64,000 nt of DNA from Propionibacteriaceae bacterium. Lineage in GTDB: Bacteria > Actinomycetota > Actinomycetes > Propionibacteriales > Propionibacteriaceae. The DNA lies in NCBI GenBank assembly GCA_017306015.1, contig JAFKJK010000021.1, positions 1 through 64,000 on the forward strand, written 5' to 3'. The notes beneath the pieces were generated by a model. That model saw only the letters and a list, made by a program, of their open reading frames with translations, had not been told where the DNA came from and searched no databases. The position numbers and the translations under genes were made by a program. Of this stretch, positions 8,901 through 15,834 are shown in pieces. How positions within the stretch are numbered: position 1 is the stretch's first letter; every line of letters starts with the position of its first letter.

Positions 8901-9710
8901 GGCTACTCGGTGGCCGCACCGGACGCCCTGGTGCTGTGGGAGGCCCAGTTCGGGGACTTCGCCAACGGGGGCCAGACGATCAGCGACGAGTTCATCGCCG
9001 CCGGCAACGCCAAATGGACGCAGAAGTCGGGGGTCGTGCTGCTGCTCCCCCACGGCTACGAGGGCCAGGGCCCCGACCACAGCTCGGCGCGGATCGAGCG
9101 CTGGCTGACGCTGTGCTCCGAGGGCGCCCTGGCGGTGTGCCAGCCGTCCACCGCCGCCAGCTACTTCCACCTGCTGCGCACCCACGCGTACGTGAACTGG
9201 CACCGTCCGGTCGTGATCGCCACGCCGAAGTCCATGCTGCGCTCGAAGGCTGCCGCGTCGCCGGTCGAGGAGTTCACCAGCGGCAGCTGGCGTCCCGCGC
9301 AGGGCGACCCGACGATCACCGATCCGGCCGGCGTCAAGCGGGTGCTGCTCTGCTCGGGCAAGATCCGTTGGGAGCTGGTGGAGGCGCGGGCGAGGGCCGG
9401 CCTCGACGGCCAGGTGGCGATCGTCCCGCTGGAGCGGCTCTACCCGATCCCGGCTGCGGAACTCGCCGCCGAGCTCGCCAGGTACCCTCAGGTGAGCGAC
9501 GTCCGCTGGGTGCAGGACGAGCCGGAGAACCAGGGAGCGTGGTGGTTCCTGCAGCTGCACCTGGCGCCGGCGATCGCCGCCCAGCTGCCGGGCTACGACC
9601 TGCGGCTGACCGGCATCACCCGGCCGGCGGCGTCCGCGCCGTCCGTCGGGTCGGTGAAGCTGCACCTCGCGCAGGAGGCCGAACTGCTGGAACGCGCCCT
9701 GACCGACTGA
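5934..9710 (+). CDS. kgd: Multifunctional 2-oxoglutarate decarboxylase/dehydrogenase E1 fused to an E2-like domain (Kgd/OdhA type)
   Basis: Central TCA enzyme, 1258 residues. Residues 1-50 are the E1 N-terminal helical segment (FGANDWLIDEMRERY...). A roughly 100-residue Ala/Pro linker follows. Residues about 150-365 form an E2-type acyltransferase domain with the catalytic motif D351-H352-R353 (TYDHRVIQGA). From about 375 comes the ThDP-dependent E1 with ERFERPF, GMPHRGRLNVLAN, H678-G-D680 (LLHGDAAFSGQG), VNNQVGFTT, YRRRGHNEGDDP and, near the C-terminus, PHGYEGQGPDHSSARIER. This is the actinobacterial architecture, where the fused domain lacks a lipoyl domain and works with separate partners. 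The GTG at 5934 follows AGGGAAG. It converges on a small membrane-protein gene, with 4 bases between stops. Confidence 0.96.
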   Translation: MADPQQDQKSHAGTEFGANDWLIDEMRERYQSDPGSIDPTWISFFQREGAATPAADPVTTAVPAPRATTAAAPRPATTGTPASPAPQPVAPTSTPVAPASEPSPEARTEGPLAPGSGGGVSADRPRSQPQTARETAEPTRIPLRGAPARTAQNMDVSLTVPTATSVRDVPMKLAIDQRQMINQHLARTTGGKVSFTHLIGWAMVLALKAHPEMNNAYEVSEGRGFLVVPPSINLGLAIDSRKADGTRQLLVPNIKGCEDLDFAGFWQAYEAVVAKARQGKLEVADFAGTTASLTNPGGIGTNHSVPRLMTGQGVILGVGSIDYPPEFQGASSTRINQLAVSKVTTLTSTYDHRVIQGALSGEFLGYIHQLLIGQHGFYDDIFASLRVPYTPMRWANDVSDEKLGAIPRSARVFSLINAYRQLGHYLADIDPLEYRQRSHPDLELTKHGLTIWDLDREFPVGTFGGIGGRVLPLRDILGMLRDSYCRTVGVEYMHITDDAQRSWIQERFERPFAPWPREEHLRILEKLNEAEVFETFLQTKFVGQKRFSLEGGESTIVFLDEVCERAADDAIEEVVIGMPHRGRLNVLANIVGKSYAQIFREFQGSYDARIARGSGDVKYHLGSEGEFTAVSGRKVKTSVAANPSHLEAVDPVVEGIVRAKIDQIGKRPDWPIMAVLLHGDAAFSGQGVVYETLQMSQLRAYKTGGTIHLVVNNQVGFTTAPVESRSSVYCTDVAKAVQAPIFHVNGDDPEAVARIAQIAFDYRQRFNKDVVVDLVCYRRRGHNEGDDPSFTQPLMYDLIEQKRSTRKLYTEALIGRGDISTADAEEVLAHFRERLEGVFREVREAVDTPEDEPKAPYYPAKLGADKGTAITAELMEAVAKVHVTFPEGFTAHPKVAAQLERRAESIRTGPIDWATAELLAFGSLLLEGRPVRLVGQDTRRGTFSQRFAAAIDRVTNRAYVPLKHLAPEQGAFHVFDSLLSEYAAMGFEYGYSVAAPDALVLWEAQFGDFANGGQTISDEFIAAGNAKWTQKSGVVLLLPHGYEGQGPDHSSARIERWLTLCSEGALAVCQPSTAASYFHLLRTHAYVNWHRPVVIATPKSMLRSKAAASPVEEFTSGSWRPAQGDPTITDPAGVKRVLLCSGKIRWELVEARARAGLDGQVAIVPLERLYPIPAAELAAELARYPQVSDVRWVQDEPENQGAWWFLQLHLAPAIAAQLPGYDLRLTGITRPAASAPSVGSVKLHLAQEAELLERALTD

Positions 9711-9714
9711 GCGG

Positions 9715-10095
9715 TCACTCCCCCGGGCCGGACGGCTGACGCGGGCCGGCGCTGCTCGACGGCAGCGCCGCAGCCACGACGGTGACGGCGGCCACGGCCG
9801 CGCCGACCCAGGCGATCGGGGCTGTCGAGGTGAAGCTCAGGCAGGCGGCCAGATTCAGCGCGGCGGTCGCCAGCACCGGACCGCGACCCAGCACGCTGCC
9901 CCTGAGGAAGGCGACTGCGGCGACCAGGATGAGCGCACCGTAGCCGATCAGGGCCAGGCCGACCCCGCCGCTGAAGTCGCCGTGGCCGGACGCCTCCGCC
10001 GCGACTCCCAGACCGATGACGGCCAGTCCCATGCCGGCAGCGCCGGCCACGGCGACCACCCGGCCCAGCGGCCGTCCCCCTGTCTGCAGCACCAC
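9715..10095 (-). CDS. Small hydrophobic membrane protein, unknown function
   Basis: 126 residues with about four hydrophobic segments. They lie near residues 10-33 (VVAVAGAAGMGLAVIGLGVAA), 43-62 (VGLALIGYGALILVAAVAFL), 70-90 and 92-110. A hydrophilic Pro/Ser tail follows. No family is recognised. The GTG start at 10095 is chosen because the first helix follows directly; no good ribosome site is visible. It stops 4 bases from the kgd stop on the other strand with no hairpin between them, so mutual read-through is likely. Strong third-position G/C bias supports a real gene. Confidence 0.65.
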   Translation of the reverse strand: MVLQTGGRPLGRVVAVAGAAGMGLAVIGLGVAAEASGHGDFSGGVGLALIGYGALILVAAVAFLRGSVLGRGPVLATAALNLAACLSFTSTAPIAWVGAAVAAVTVVAAALPSSSAGPRQPSGPGE

Positions 10096-10173
10096 CCGAT
10101 CAGGCTAGCCAAGGCCCGTGGGAGAACGTCCGAAAAACCCAACGTCGGTGGGAATATCCCGCAATCTCTTGTG

Positions 10174-10202
10174 TTGACGCTCTAGAGTTGTCACGCTGTA
10201 CT
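10174..10202 (+). promoter_or_regulatory. Putative whiB1 promoter
   Basis: TTGACG (10174-10179) and TGTACT (10197-10202) are 17 bases apart, a good housekeeping match. This predicts a leader of about 70 bases before whiB1. Just upstream, GGAAT (10151-10155) and GTT (10173-10175) are 17 bases apart, close to a SigR-type promoter, and GGGA-ATA-TCCC (10150-10160) is a small palindrome. Confidence 0.6.
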
Positions 10203-10278
10203 GCGAAGTCGGACGGCGTAGCCGCCAGCCTCTGCTGGCCCTCGTCCGGCCCCCAACGACCTAGGAAGTGGTTTCTTC

Positions 10279-10536
10279 ATGGACTGGCGCCACCGCGCTG
10301 CCTGCTTGACCGAGGACCCTGAGCTGTTCTTCCCGATCGGCAACACCGGTCCTGCGCTGCTCCAGATCCAGGAGGCCAAGAAGGTCTGCCGCCGCTGCGA
10401 GGTGCGAGAGGCCTGCCTGCAATGGGCCCTGGACGCCGGGCAGGACCACGGCGTCTGGGGTGGCCTGAGCGAGGACGAGCGTCGAGCCATGAAGCGCCGG
10501 GCCGCCCGGATGCGCGTGCGGGCCAACAAGGCCTGA
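10279..10536 (+). CDS. whiB1: WhiB1-type iron-sulfur transcription regulator
   Basis: 85-residue Wbl protein that binds a [4Fe-4S] cluster through four cysteines, here Cys9, Cys37, Cys40 and Cys46 (KKVCRRCEVREAC). GVWGGLSEDERR is the turn and helix that contact sigma factor, and a basic C-terminus (KRRAARMRVR) binds DNA. The start MDWRHRAACLTEDPELFFP and the length are those of Mycobacterium WhiB1, an essential NO-sensitive regulator, rather than WhiB2, 3 or 7. Its neighbour pdtaS, convergent and 23 bases away, supports this. The ATG has no strong ribosome site; GGAAGTGG lies 7 bases upstream. Confidence 0.95.
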   Translation: MDWRHRAACLTEDPELFFPIGNTGPALLQIQEAKKVCRRCEVREACLQWALDAGQDHGVWGGLSEDERRAMKRRAARMRVRANKA

Positions 10537-10559
10537 GCCGCTTCCGCCCGCAGCGCGGG

Positions 10560-12011
10560 TCAGTGCAGCGGCACCCGGACCGTCGCCACGGTCGCCACTT
10601 CGTCCGACCGAAGCGAGAAGGTCCCACCCAGGTCGTCCACCAGCGTGCTGACGATCGACAGGCCCAGGCTGGTCGAGTTGGCCAGGTCGAAGCCGTCGGG
10701 GAGCGGCTCGCCGTGGTTCTCCACTTCCACCACCAACTCCCCGTTCACCGGATGCGGCAGCACCCGCACCTCCCCGGCGCCCTGGCCGAGCCCGTGCTCG
10801 ACAGCGTTCTGGCACAGCTCGGTCAGCACCAGCGACAGGCTGGTCGCCACGTCCGCCGGAACCGCGCCGAACGAGCCGACGCGGCGGATCCGCACCTTGC
10901 CGGCCGTCGTGGCCACGTCCGCGACCATCCGCAGCAGGCGGTCGGCGACGTCGTCGAAGGCGACCTCGTCGTCGTAGGCCTGGCTGAGCATCTCGTGCAC
11001 AACCGCGATCGCCGCGACCCGTTGCATCGCGTCGCCGAGGGCTGCCTTCGCCTCCGGTGAGGAGATCCGGCGGGCCTGCAGCCGGAGCAGCGCCGCTACC
11101 GTCTGCAGATTGTTCTTCACCCGGTGGTGGATCTCCCGGATGGTGGCGTCCTTGGTGACGAGTTGCCGCTCCCGCGAGCGCAGCTCGGTCGTGTCGCGAC
11201 ACAGCACCACGAGCCCCGCCGGGTCGTCCACGTCGATCAGGGGCAGCACGCGCATCCGGACGTTGGCCCGCTCGGTCTCGAGGTCGACCTCGGCGGCCCG
11301 CCGGGAAGCCAGCTGCTGGGCCATCGTGGAGTCGACCGGGGCGCGACCCTTCGCCAGGGACCGGATCATGGCCTCGAAGTCGTCACCGAACAGGTCCCCC
11401 AGCACGCCCAGCCGACGGAACGCGCTGACCGCGTTCGGACTGGCGTAGGTGATCACGCCGTTTCGGTCGACCCGCACCATGCCGTCCCCTACCCGCGGGG
11501 ACACCCACGGCACCCGGCTGTCGCCGGGCAGCGGGAACTGGTGCCGGTGGACCATGCCCACCAGCACCTCCGCCGCCTCGATGTAGGCGTCCTCCAGGGC
11601 ACCGGGGGCGCGCAGCCCCATCCGGTTGGAGTGCATCTCGACCACAGCGATCGGCGTGCCGTCGCGCAGCAGCGGGACGGCGGTCATGTCCACCGGGACG
11701 CCGGCATAGGCGGCGTTCTCGCTCGAGTGGCTGATCCGGCCGGACAGGAACGCCTCGGTGACCAGGTGCTCGGGGTCGTGGCTGATCTCCTCCCCCACGA
11801 CATCGTCCTCGAGCGCCGTCGGGCCGGTGTTGGGACGCACCTGCGCGACGGCGTTGTACACCTCAGGGTCGGCCTCCGGCACCCACAGCACGAGATCCGC
11901 GAAGGCCAGGTCTGCCAGCATCGACCACTCGTTGACGAGCCGATTCAGCCAAGACCGGTCCTCGTCGCTGAGGGCCGACCGGAGCACCGGAAACCTCTCC
12001 CGGTCTTCCAT
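10560..12011 (-). CDS. pdtaS: PdtaS-type cytosolic sensor histidine kinase
   Basis: 483-residue soluble histidine kinase. Residues about 1-150 form a GAF domain and about 170-280 a PAS domain (MVRVDRNGVITYASPNAVSAF; VVLCRDTTELRSRERQL). A HisKA_2 dimerisation box follows with the phosphoacceptor near His295/296 (EIHHRVKNNLQTVAALLRLQ). The HATPase domain has ELCQNAVEHGLG and NSTSLGLSIVSTLV. In mycobacteria PdtaS phosphorylates PdtaR, an antiterminator with an ANTAR domain, and senses NO and copper; no pdtaR lies in this window. The ATG at 12011 is used because the GAF homology starts there, although the frame is open further upstream. Divergent from the bL37-like gene. Confidence 0.92.
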   Translation of the reverse strand: MEDRERFPVLRSALSDEDRSWLNRLVNEWSMLADLAFADLVLWVPEADPEVYNAVAQVRPNTGPTALEDDVVGEEISHDPEHLVTEAFLSGRISHSSENAAYAGVPVDMTAVPLLRDGTPIAVVEMHSNRMGLRAPGALEDAYIEAAEVLVGMVHRHQFPLPGDSRVPWVSPRVGDGMVRVDRNGVITYASPNAVSAFRRLGVLGDLFGDDFEAMIRSLAKGRAPVDSTMAQQLASRRAAEVDLETERANVRMRVLPLIDVDDPAGLVVLCRDTTELRSRERQLVTKDATIREIHHRVKNNLQTVAALLRLQARRISSPEAKAALGDAMQRVAAIAVVHEMLSQAYDDEVAFDDVADRLLRMVADVATTAGKVRIRRVGSFGAVPADVATSLSLVLTELCQNAVEHGLGQGAGEVRVLPHPVNGELVVEVENHGEPLPDGFDLANSTSLGLSIVSTLVDDLGGTFSLRSDEVATVATVRVPLH

Positions 12012-12111
12012 GACCACCACCCTAGCCGGGCCCGGAGTTGGCCCTCGCCACCTGCACTGGCAGAATGGTCCCTCGCGTCGCAGTGACGTCGTCAAGCTGG
12101 AGGAGACCGAA

Positions 12112-12186
12112 ATGGGCAAAGGCGGTCGCAAGCGCCGTTCCCGCAGGAAGAACAGCGCCAACCACGGCAAGCGACCCAACGCCTGA
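12112..12186 (+). CDS. Small basic ribosomal protein, bL37-like
   Basis: A 24-residue, very basic protein beginning MGKGGRKRRSRRKNS and ending NHGKRPNA. It matches my memory of bL37, the actinobacterial large-subunit mini-protein first seen in Mycobacterium smegmatis ribosome structures. GGAGGAGA ends 6 bases before the ATG, a strong ribosome site, and a clean terminator follows 22 bases after the TGA. So this is a complete single-gene unit despite its size. It sits between divergent pdtaS and convergent rsrA. The family name rests on memory of a short sequence, but a real translated gene is well supported. Confidence 0.85.
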   Translation: MGKGGRKRRSRRKNSANHGKRPNA

Positions 12187-12208
12187 GGTTCGCCTGTTCA
12201 CGATGACG

Positions 12209-12235
12209 AGGCCCCCGCGATTCGCGGGGGCCTTT
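12209..12235 (+). terminator. Rho-independent terminator after the bL37-like gene
   Basis: An 11-bp perfect stem (12209-12219 / 12223-12233) with an ATT loop is followed by TTTG. It could also serve rsrA, which ends at 12249 on the other strand. Confidence 0.88.
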
Positions 12236-12248
12236 GTCGTAGCCGGTG

Positions 12249-12512
12249 TCACTCCGGCTCGGTGATGATCACCGTCCGGCTGAACGACGCCGTCACCCGG
12301 ACGCGGAGCGACTCCGGCGCCCTGGCCTGGCTGCAGCACTTGCGGATCAGGGTCCGCAGCGCATCCTCGACCTGGAACCGGTCCAGGCACGGCTCGCAGG
12401 CCATCAGGTGCTGGCGGATCTGGTCGGCCTCCTCCGCGCTCAACTCGTGGTCGTGGAAGGCGTAGAGGTGGTCGAGCACTTCGCTGCAGTCGTCGGGCAG
12501 TCGCTCAGTCAT
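12249..12512 (-). CDS. rsrA: Zinc-binding anti-sigma factor RsrA (mycothiol-system anti-SigR)
   Basis: 87-residue ZAS-family anti-sigma factor that holds SigR inactive until oxidation forms a disulfide. The zinc ligands align with Streptomyces RsrA: Cys9, His35, Cys39, Cys42 ([10 protein letters not shown]). The extra pair Cys59-Cys60 (RKCCSQ) corresponds to the other reactive cysteines. It begins [19 protein letters not shown]. The ATG overlaps the sigR stop by 8 bases (ATGACTGA), which should couple its synthesis to that of SigR. Converges with the bL37-like gene; a shared terminator lies between them. Confidence 0.94.
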   Translation of the reverse strand: MTERLPDDCSEVLDHLYAFHDHELSAEEADQIRQHLMACEPCLDRFQVEDALRTLIRKCCSQARAPESLRVRVTASFSRTVIITEPE

Positions 12513-13122
12513 CGTCTGCTCCGCTCGGGACGAGGCCGTGCTCTCGGGCGAAGTCGGCGAGCTTCGCGCGGAGCTGGTTGCGTCCCCGGTTGAGGCGGGA
12601 CATCACCGTGCCGATCGGGGTGCCCATGATCTCGGCGATCTCCTTGTAGGCGAAGCCCTCGACGTCGGCGAGGTAGACCGCGAGCCGGAAGTCGGGGGCG
12701 AGCTCGTTCATCGCGTCGGTCACCGCCGAGTCGGGCATCCGGTCCAGCGCCTCCATCTCCGCCGACCTCAACCCGGCGGACGTGTGCGACTCGGCCCTGG
12801 CCAACTGCCAGTCCTCGACCTCGGCGCCGGAGGACTGCGGCTGCCGCTGCTTCTTGCGGTAGGAGTTGATGAAGGTGTTGGTCAGGATCCGGTACAGCCA
12901 GGCCTTCAGGTTGGTGCCGGGCGTGAACTGGGCGAAGGACGCGTACGCCTTGGCGAACGTCTCCTGGACCAGGTCCTCGGCGTCCGCCGGATTGCGGGTC
13001 ATCCGCAGGGCGGCGCCGTAGAGCTGGTCGAGGTAGCCCAGCGCGTCCCGCTCGAAGCGGGCGTTGCGCTCGGCCTCGGTCTCGGGGGCCTCGGCAAGGG
13101 TGGGGTTGGCTGGCAGGTTCAT
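12505..13122 (-). CDS. sigR: Redox-responsive ECF sigma factor SigR/SigH
   Basis: Group IV sigma factor directing the thiol-oxidative stress regulon (thioredoxin, mycothiol). Region 2 spans about residues 25-95 ([52 protein letters not shown]). Region 4 spans about 135-190 ([36 protein letters not shown]). The ATG at 13122 gives 205 residues, close to SigH and SigR. An in-frame GTG at 13191 would give a 228-residue form and lies 9 bases past the -10 of a SigR-type promoter, so a leaderless longer isoform is possible. Neither start has a strong ribosome site. Followed by rsrA with an 8-base overlap. Confidence 0.94.
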   Translation of the reverse strand: MNLPANPTLAEAPETEAERNARFERDALGYLDQLYGAALRMTRNPADAEDLVQETFAKAYASFAQFTPGTNLKAWLYRILTNTFINSYRKKQRQPQSSGAEVEDWQLARAESHTSAGLRSAEMEALDRMPDSAVTDAMNELAPDFRLAVYLADVEGFAYKEIAEIMGTPIGTVMSRLNRGRNQLRAKLADFAREHGLVPSGADDD

Positions 13123-13199
13123 CGCGACCGAGCCTAGCCGGTCCAGCCGAACGCGGCCGGAGACGGGCGGTTTGCTCAAGGTCTCGATCACATCAGCAG

Positions 13200-13225
13200 A
13201 ACGACCAGCGCCCACGACCTATTCC
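13200..13225 (-). promoter_or_regulatory. SigR-type promoter of sigR (GGAAT-N18-GTT)
   Basis: On the minus strand GGAAT (13225-13221), exactly 18 bases, then GTT (13202-13200) match the Streptomyces SigR consensus. The -35 overlaps the last codons and stop of the SRAP gene (ACG GAA TAG). The expected start of transcription is near 13191-13194. It supports positive autoregulation of sigR-rsrA, as known for SigR and SigH. Confidence 0.85.
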
Positions 13226-13917
13226 GTGCCGGTCGCCACCGGCTCGACCAGTTGGGGGCCGTCGTTGCCGACCTTGTTGACCTCGGTCGACACCGGGTGG
13301 AAGTCCAGGTCGGCCGCCGGGACGGTCAGCAGGCCGTGCGGGTCGGAGCCGAAGCCCGGGTCCAGCCAGGCGTCCCAGGCGTCGGGTTCGACCACCATCG
13401 GCATCCGGTCGTGCAGCCGTCCGACCGCGTCCCGGGCGGCCGTGGTGATGATGGTGACGCTGGTCAGCCAGCTGGCGTCCGGGGCCTTCCAGAACTCGTA
13501 GAGGCCGGCCATCGCCATCGGCTCGCCGGTGGCGGGGTGGATGAAGTACGGCTGCTTGGCCGGCTTGCCGTCCCCGGACTCGGTGTACCACTCGTAGTAG
13601 CCGTCGGCCGGCACCAGGCAGCGACGGGACGCGAAGGCCTTGCGGAAGGCGGGCTTGCCGGCCACGGTCTCGACCCGGGCGTTGATCAGCTTCGCCGCAC
13701 CGGCAGGGCTCTTCGACCAGGACGGCACCAGCCCCCAGCGGGCCGGCACCAGCAGCCGCCTCAACTCACCGTCCCGGACCCGCGACAGCACGGTGCCGAC
13801 CGGGTCGGTCGGGGCGATGTTCCACCGCGGCCCGGGCAGTTCGTCGGGGACCTGGTCGATGCCGAAGAGCTCGACCAGCCGGTCCACCGGCTCGGAGGAG
13901 GCGAAGCGTCCGCACAT
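13219..13917 (-). CDS. SRAP-domain DNA-crosslinking peptidase (YedK/HMCES family)
   Basis: 232-residue SRAP protein. The family forms a thiazolidine link to abasic sites in single-stranded DNA through the Cys exposed after Met removal. Here the protein starts MCGRFASSEPV, so Cys2 is in place. Other family residues are Asn33 (RWNIAPTD), the LINARVET segment, the Glu of GYYEWYT and the HDRMPMVV segment. The frame is open 35 codons upstream, but Cys2 fixes the start at 13917. Lies 96 bases upstream of sigR on the same strand; its stop codon overlaps the SigR-type -35. It probably protects abasic sites during replication and repair. Confidence 0.95.
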   Translation of the reverse strand: MCGRFASSEPVDRLVELFGIDQVPDELPGPRWNIAPTDPVGTVLSRVRDGELRRLLVPARWGLVPSWSKSPAGAAKLINARVETVAGKPAFRKAFASRRCLVPADGYYEWYTESGDGKPAKQPYFIHPATGEPMAMAGLYEFWKAPDASWLTSVTIITTAARDAVGRLHDRMPMVVEPDAWDAWLDPGFGSDPHGLLTVPAADLDFHPVSTEVNKVGNDGPQLVEPVATGTE

Positions 13918-13990
13918 GCAGCCGACCCTACGCCGGGGATGATCCGCCGGTCCGCTTGGCAGCGGGGTGTGATTTGGGTAGGAATGAGGC

Positions 13991-14557
13991 ATGAGCCTCC
14001 TGCGATTCGCCGCCAGAACCATGCTGGCCAGCTACTTCGTGATCAACGGGGTGAAGGCGGTGCGCACCCCGGCCGCCTTCGCCGATGCCGCCGAGCCGGT
14101 GGTCGACAAGATCGTCCCCGCCGCCCGCCGGCTGCTGCCGGCCGAGGCCGCCGGCTTCCTGCCCACCGACGCGACCGGCGTCGCCCGCGTCCTCGGCGCG
14201 GCCCAGATCGCCGGCGGGCTCAGCCTGGCCACCGGGATCGGCCGCCGGTTCGGAGCCGCGCTGCTGGCCCTGACCATGGTGCCCAGGGTCGTCACCAACA
14301 ACCCCGTCAAGGCCGCCTCCGACGAGCGGGCCCGGTTCAGCGCCGACATCGCCGTCCTGGGCGGGGTGGCGCTGGCGGCGATGGACACCGAGGGCCAGCC
14401 CAACCTGGCGTGGCGGGTGAGCATGCACCGGCAACTCGCCGCCAAGGACCTGGACAAGCGCAAGGCCGAGCTCGCGCGCACCGGCCAGGCGATCGCCGTT
14501 GACACCGGCCGCAAGGCCCGCAAGCTGCGCAAGCAGGTGGAGGAAGTTCTTTCTTGA
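13991..14557 (+). CDS. DoxX-family membrane protein
   Basis: 188 residues with DoxX features: an N-terminal segment (FAARTMLASYFVINGVKAV), GVARVLGAAQIAGGLSLATGIG, FGAALLALTMVPRVVTNNP, and a hydrophobic segment near residue 120 (FSADIAVLGGVALAAMD). The last 60 residues are hydrophilic and basic, so the protein has about four membrane spans and a cytosolic tail. DoxX proteins are linked to thiol and redox balance in some actinobacteria; the exact role is not known here. Its stop overlaps the TTG start of aroA (TTGA), so it heads a doxX-aroA-rsgA-hisN operon. Confidence 0.82.
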   Translation: MSLLRFAARTMLASYFVINGVKAVRTPAAFADAAEPVVDKIVPAARRLLPAEAAGFLPTDATGVARVLGAAQIAGGLSLATGIGRRFGAALLALTMVPRVVTNNPVKAASDERARFSADIAVLGGVALAAMDTEGQPNLAWRVSMHRQLAAKDLDKRKAELARTGQAIAVDTGRKARKLRKQVEEVLS

Positions 14558-15834
14558 CGTCGTGGGCCGCGCCCGTCGCCTCGGCACCGGTGACGGGGAC
14601 GGTGGTGCTGCCGGGGTCGAAGTCGGCTTCGGCGCGCAGCCTGGTGCTGGCCGCGCTCGCCGCCGGCACCAGCCGGCTGACCGGCGTCCTCGACTCCCGG
14701 GACACCGCGCTGATGCGTGCCGGCCTGGTCTCGCTCGGCGCGACGATCACCAACCGTCCGGACGGTGCCGTCGAGGTGACCGGGGCGGAGGCGATCCACG
14801 GCGGCTCGACGATCGACTGCGGGCTGGCCGGCACGGTGCTGCGATTCCTGCCGCCGCTGGCCGCCCTGGCGCAGGGCCCGACCACGTTCACCGGGGACGC
14901 GGCGGCCGCCGGCCGTCCGGTCGCGCCGCTGCTGGCCGCCCTGGCCACGCTCGGTGCGCGGGTCAGCGAACCCTACCGGCTGCCCTTCCAGCTCAGCGGC
15001 GGCCCGCGGTTCGCCGGCGGGTCCGTTGGGCTGGACGCCAGCGGCTCCAGCCAGTTCGTCTCCGCCCTGCTGCTCGCCGGTCCCCGGTTCGCCGACGGCG
15101 TGGAGGTCCGGCACACCGGGTCCGGCCTGCCGTCCGCACCGCACATCGAGATGACCTGCACGCTGCTGCGGCGCCGCGGCGTCCAGGTGACGCGGACGGC
15201 GGAGGCGAGGTGGCGGGTCGAGCCCGGCCCGGTCGCCGCCCTCGACGAAGCGGTCGAGCCCGACCTGACGAACGCGGCCACGATCCTCGCCGCCGCGCTG
15301 GTGACCGGCGGACGCCTGACGACGGCGTGGCCGGCCGACTCCGTCCAGCCCGCCGACCAGCTCGCCGCCGCGCTGGCTGCGTTCGGTGCCGAGCTGCACT
15401 ACGCCGGGACGCCCGCCGGCCGCGAGCTCACCGTCAGCGCGCGCGACGGCGTCCGCGGTGCCGACGTCGACCTGCACGAGATCAGCGAGTTCACCCCGGT
15501 CGCGGCCGCGCTGGCCGCCGTCGCCGACCGGCCCAGCCGGATTCGCGGGGTCGGCCACATCCGCGGTCACGAGACCGATCGGCTCGCCGCCCTGGTGGCG
15601 GAACTCAGCGGCCTCGGCGTCGGCGCGTCCGAGACCGAGGACGGCCTGGTCGTCACCCCCGCTCCCCGCCACGGCACGCTGTTCCACACCTACGGCGACC
15701 ATCGGATGGCGCACGCCGGCGCCCTGATCGGCCTGGCCACCCGCGGCGTGACGCTGGACGACGTCGGCTGCACGACCAAGACCCTGCCCGACTTCCCCGG
15801 GCTGTGGCAGGGCCTGCTGGAGACCCGGCGTTGA
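14554..15834 (+). CDS. aroA: 3-phosphoshikimate 1-carboxyvinyltransferase (EPSP synthase)
   Basis: Sixth step of the shikimate pathway: joins PEP to shikimate 3-phosphate. The 426-residue protein has GSKSASARSLVLAALAAG (substrate-binding Lys and Ser), the DSRDTALMRAGL helix, GLAGTVLRFLPPLAA (usually GNAGTAMR), LDASGSSQFVSALLL, LHEISEFTPVAAALAA, and the C-terminal YGDHRMAHAGALIGL signature. The start is TTG at 14554, overlapping the doxX stop, with GGAGGAAG upstream. Its own stop overlaps the TTG start of rsgA in the same way. The aroA-rsgA order is shared with mycobacteria. Confidence 0.95.
   Translation: MTSWAAPVASAPVTGTVVLPGSKSASARSLVLAALAAGTSRLTGVLDSRDTALMRAGLVSLGATITNRPDGAVEVTGAEAIHGGSTIDCGLAGTVLRFLPPLAALAQGPTTFTGDAAAAGRPVAPLLAALATLGARVSEPYRLPFQLSGGPRFAGGSVGLDASGSSQFVSALLLAGPRFADGVEVRHTGSGLPSAPHIEMTCTLLRRRGVQVTRTAEARWRVEPGPVAALDEAVEPDLTNAATILAAALVTGGRLTTAWPADSVQPADQLAAALAAFGAELHYAGTPAGRELTVSARDGVRGADVDLHEISEFTPVAAALAAVADRPSRIRGVGHIRGHETDRLAALVAELSGLGVGASETEDGLVVTPAPRHGTLFHTYGDHRMAHAGALIGLATRGVTLDDVGCTTKTLPDFPGLWQGLLETRR

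Noticed and set aside
13123..13215. SigR starting at 13215
   Set aside because: That start lies inside the SigR-type promoter and would not be transcribed from it; 13191 or 13122 are better.
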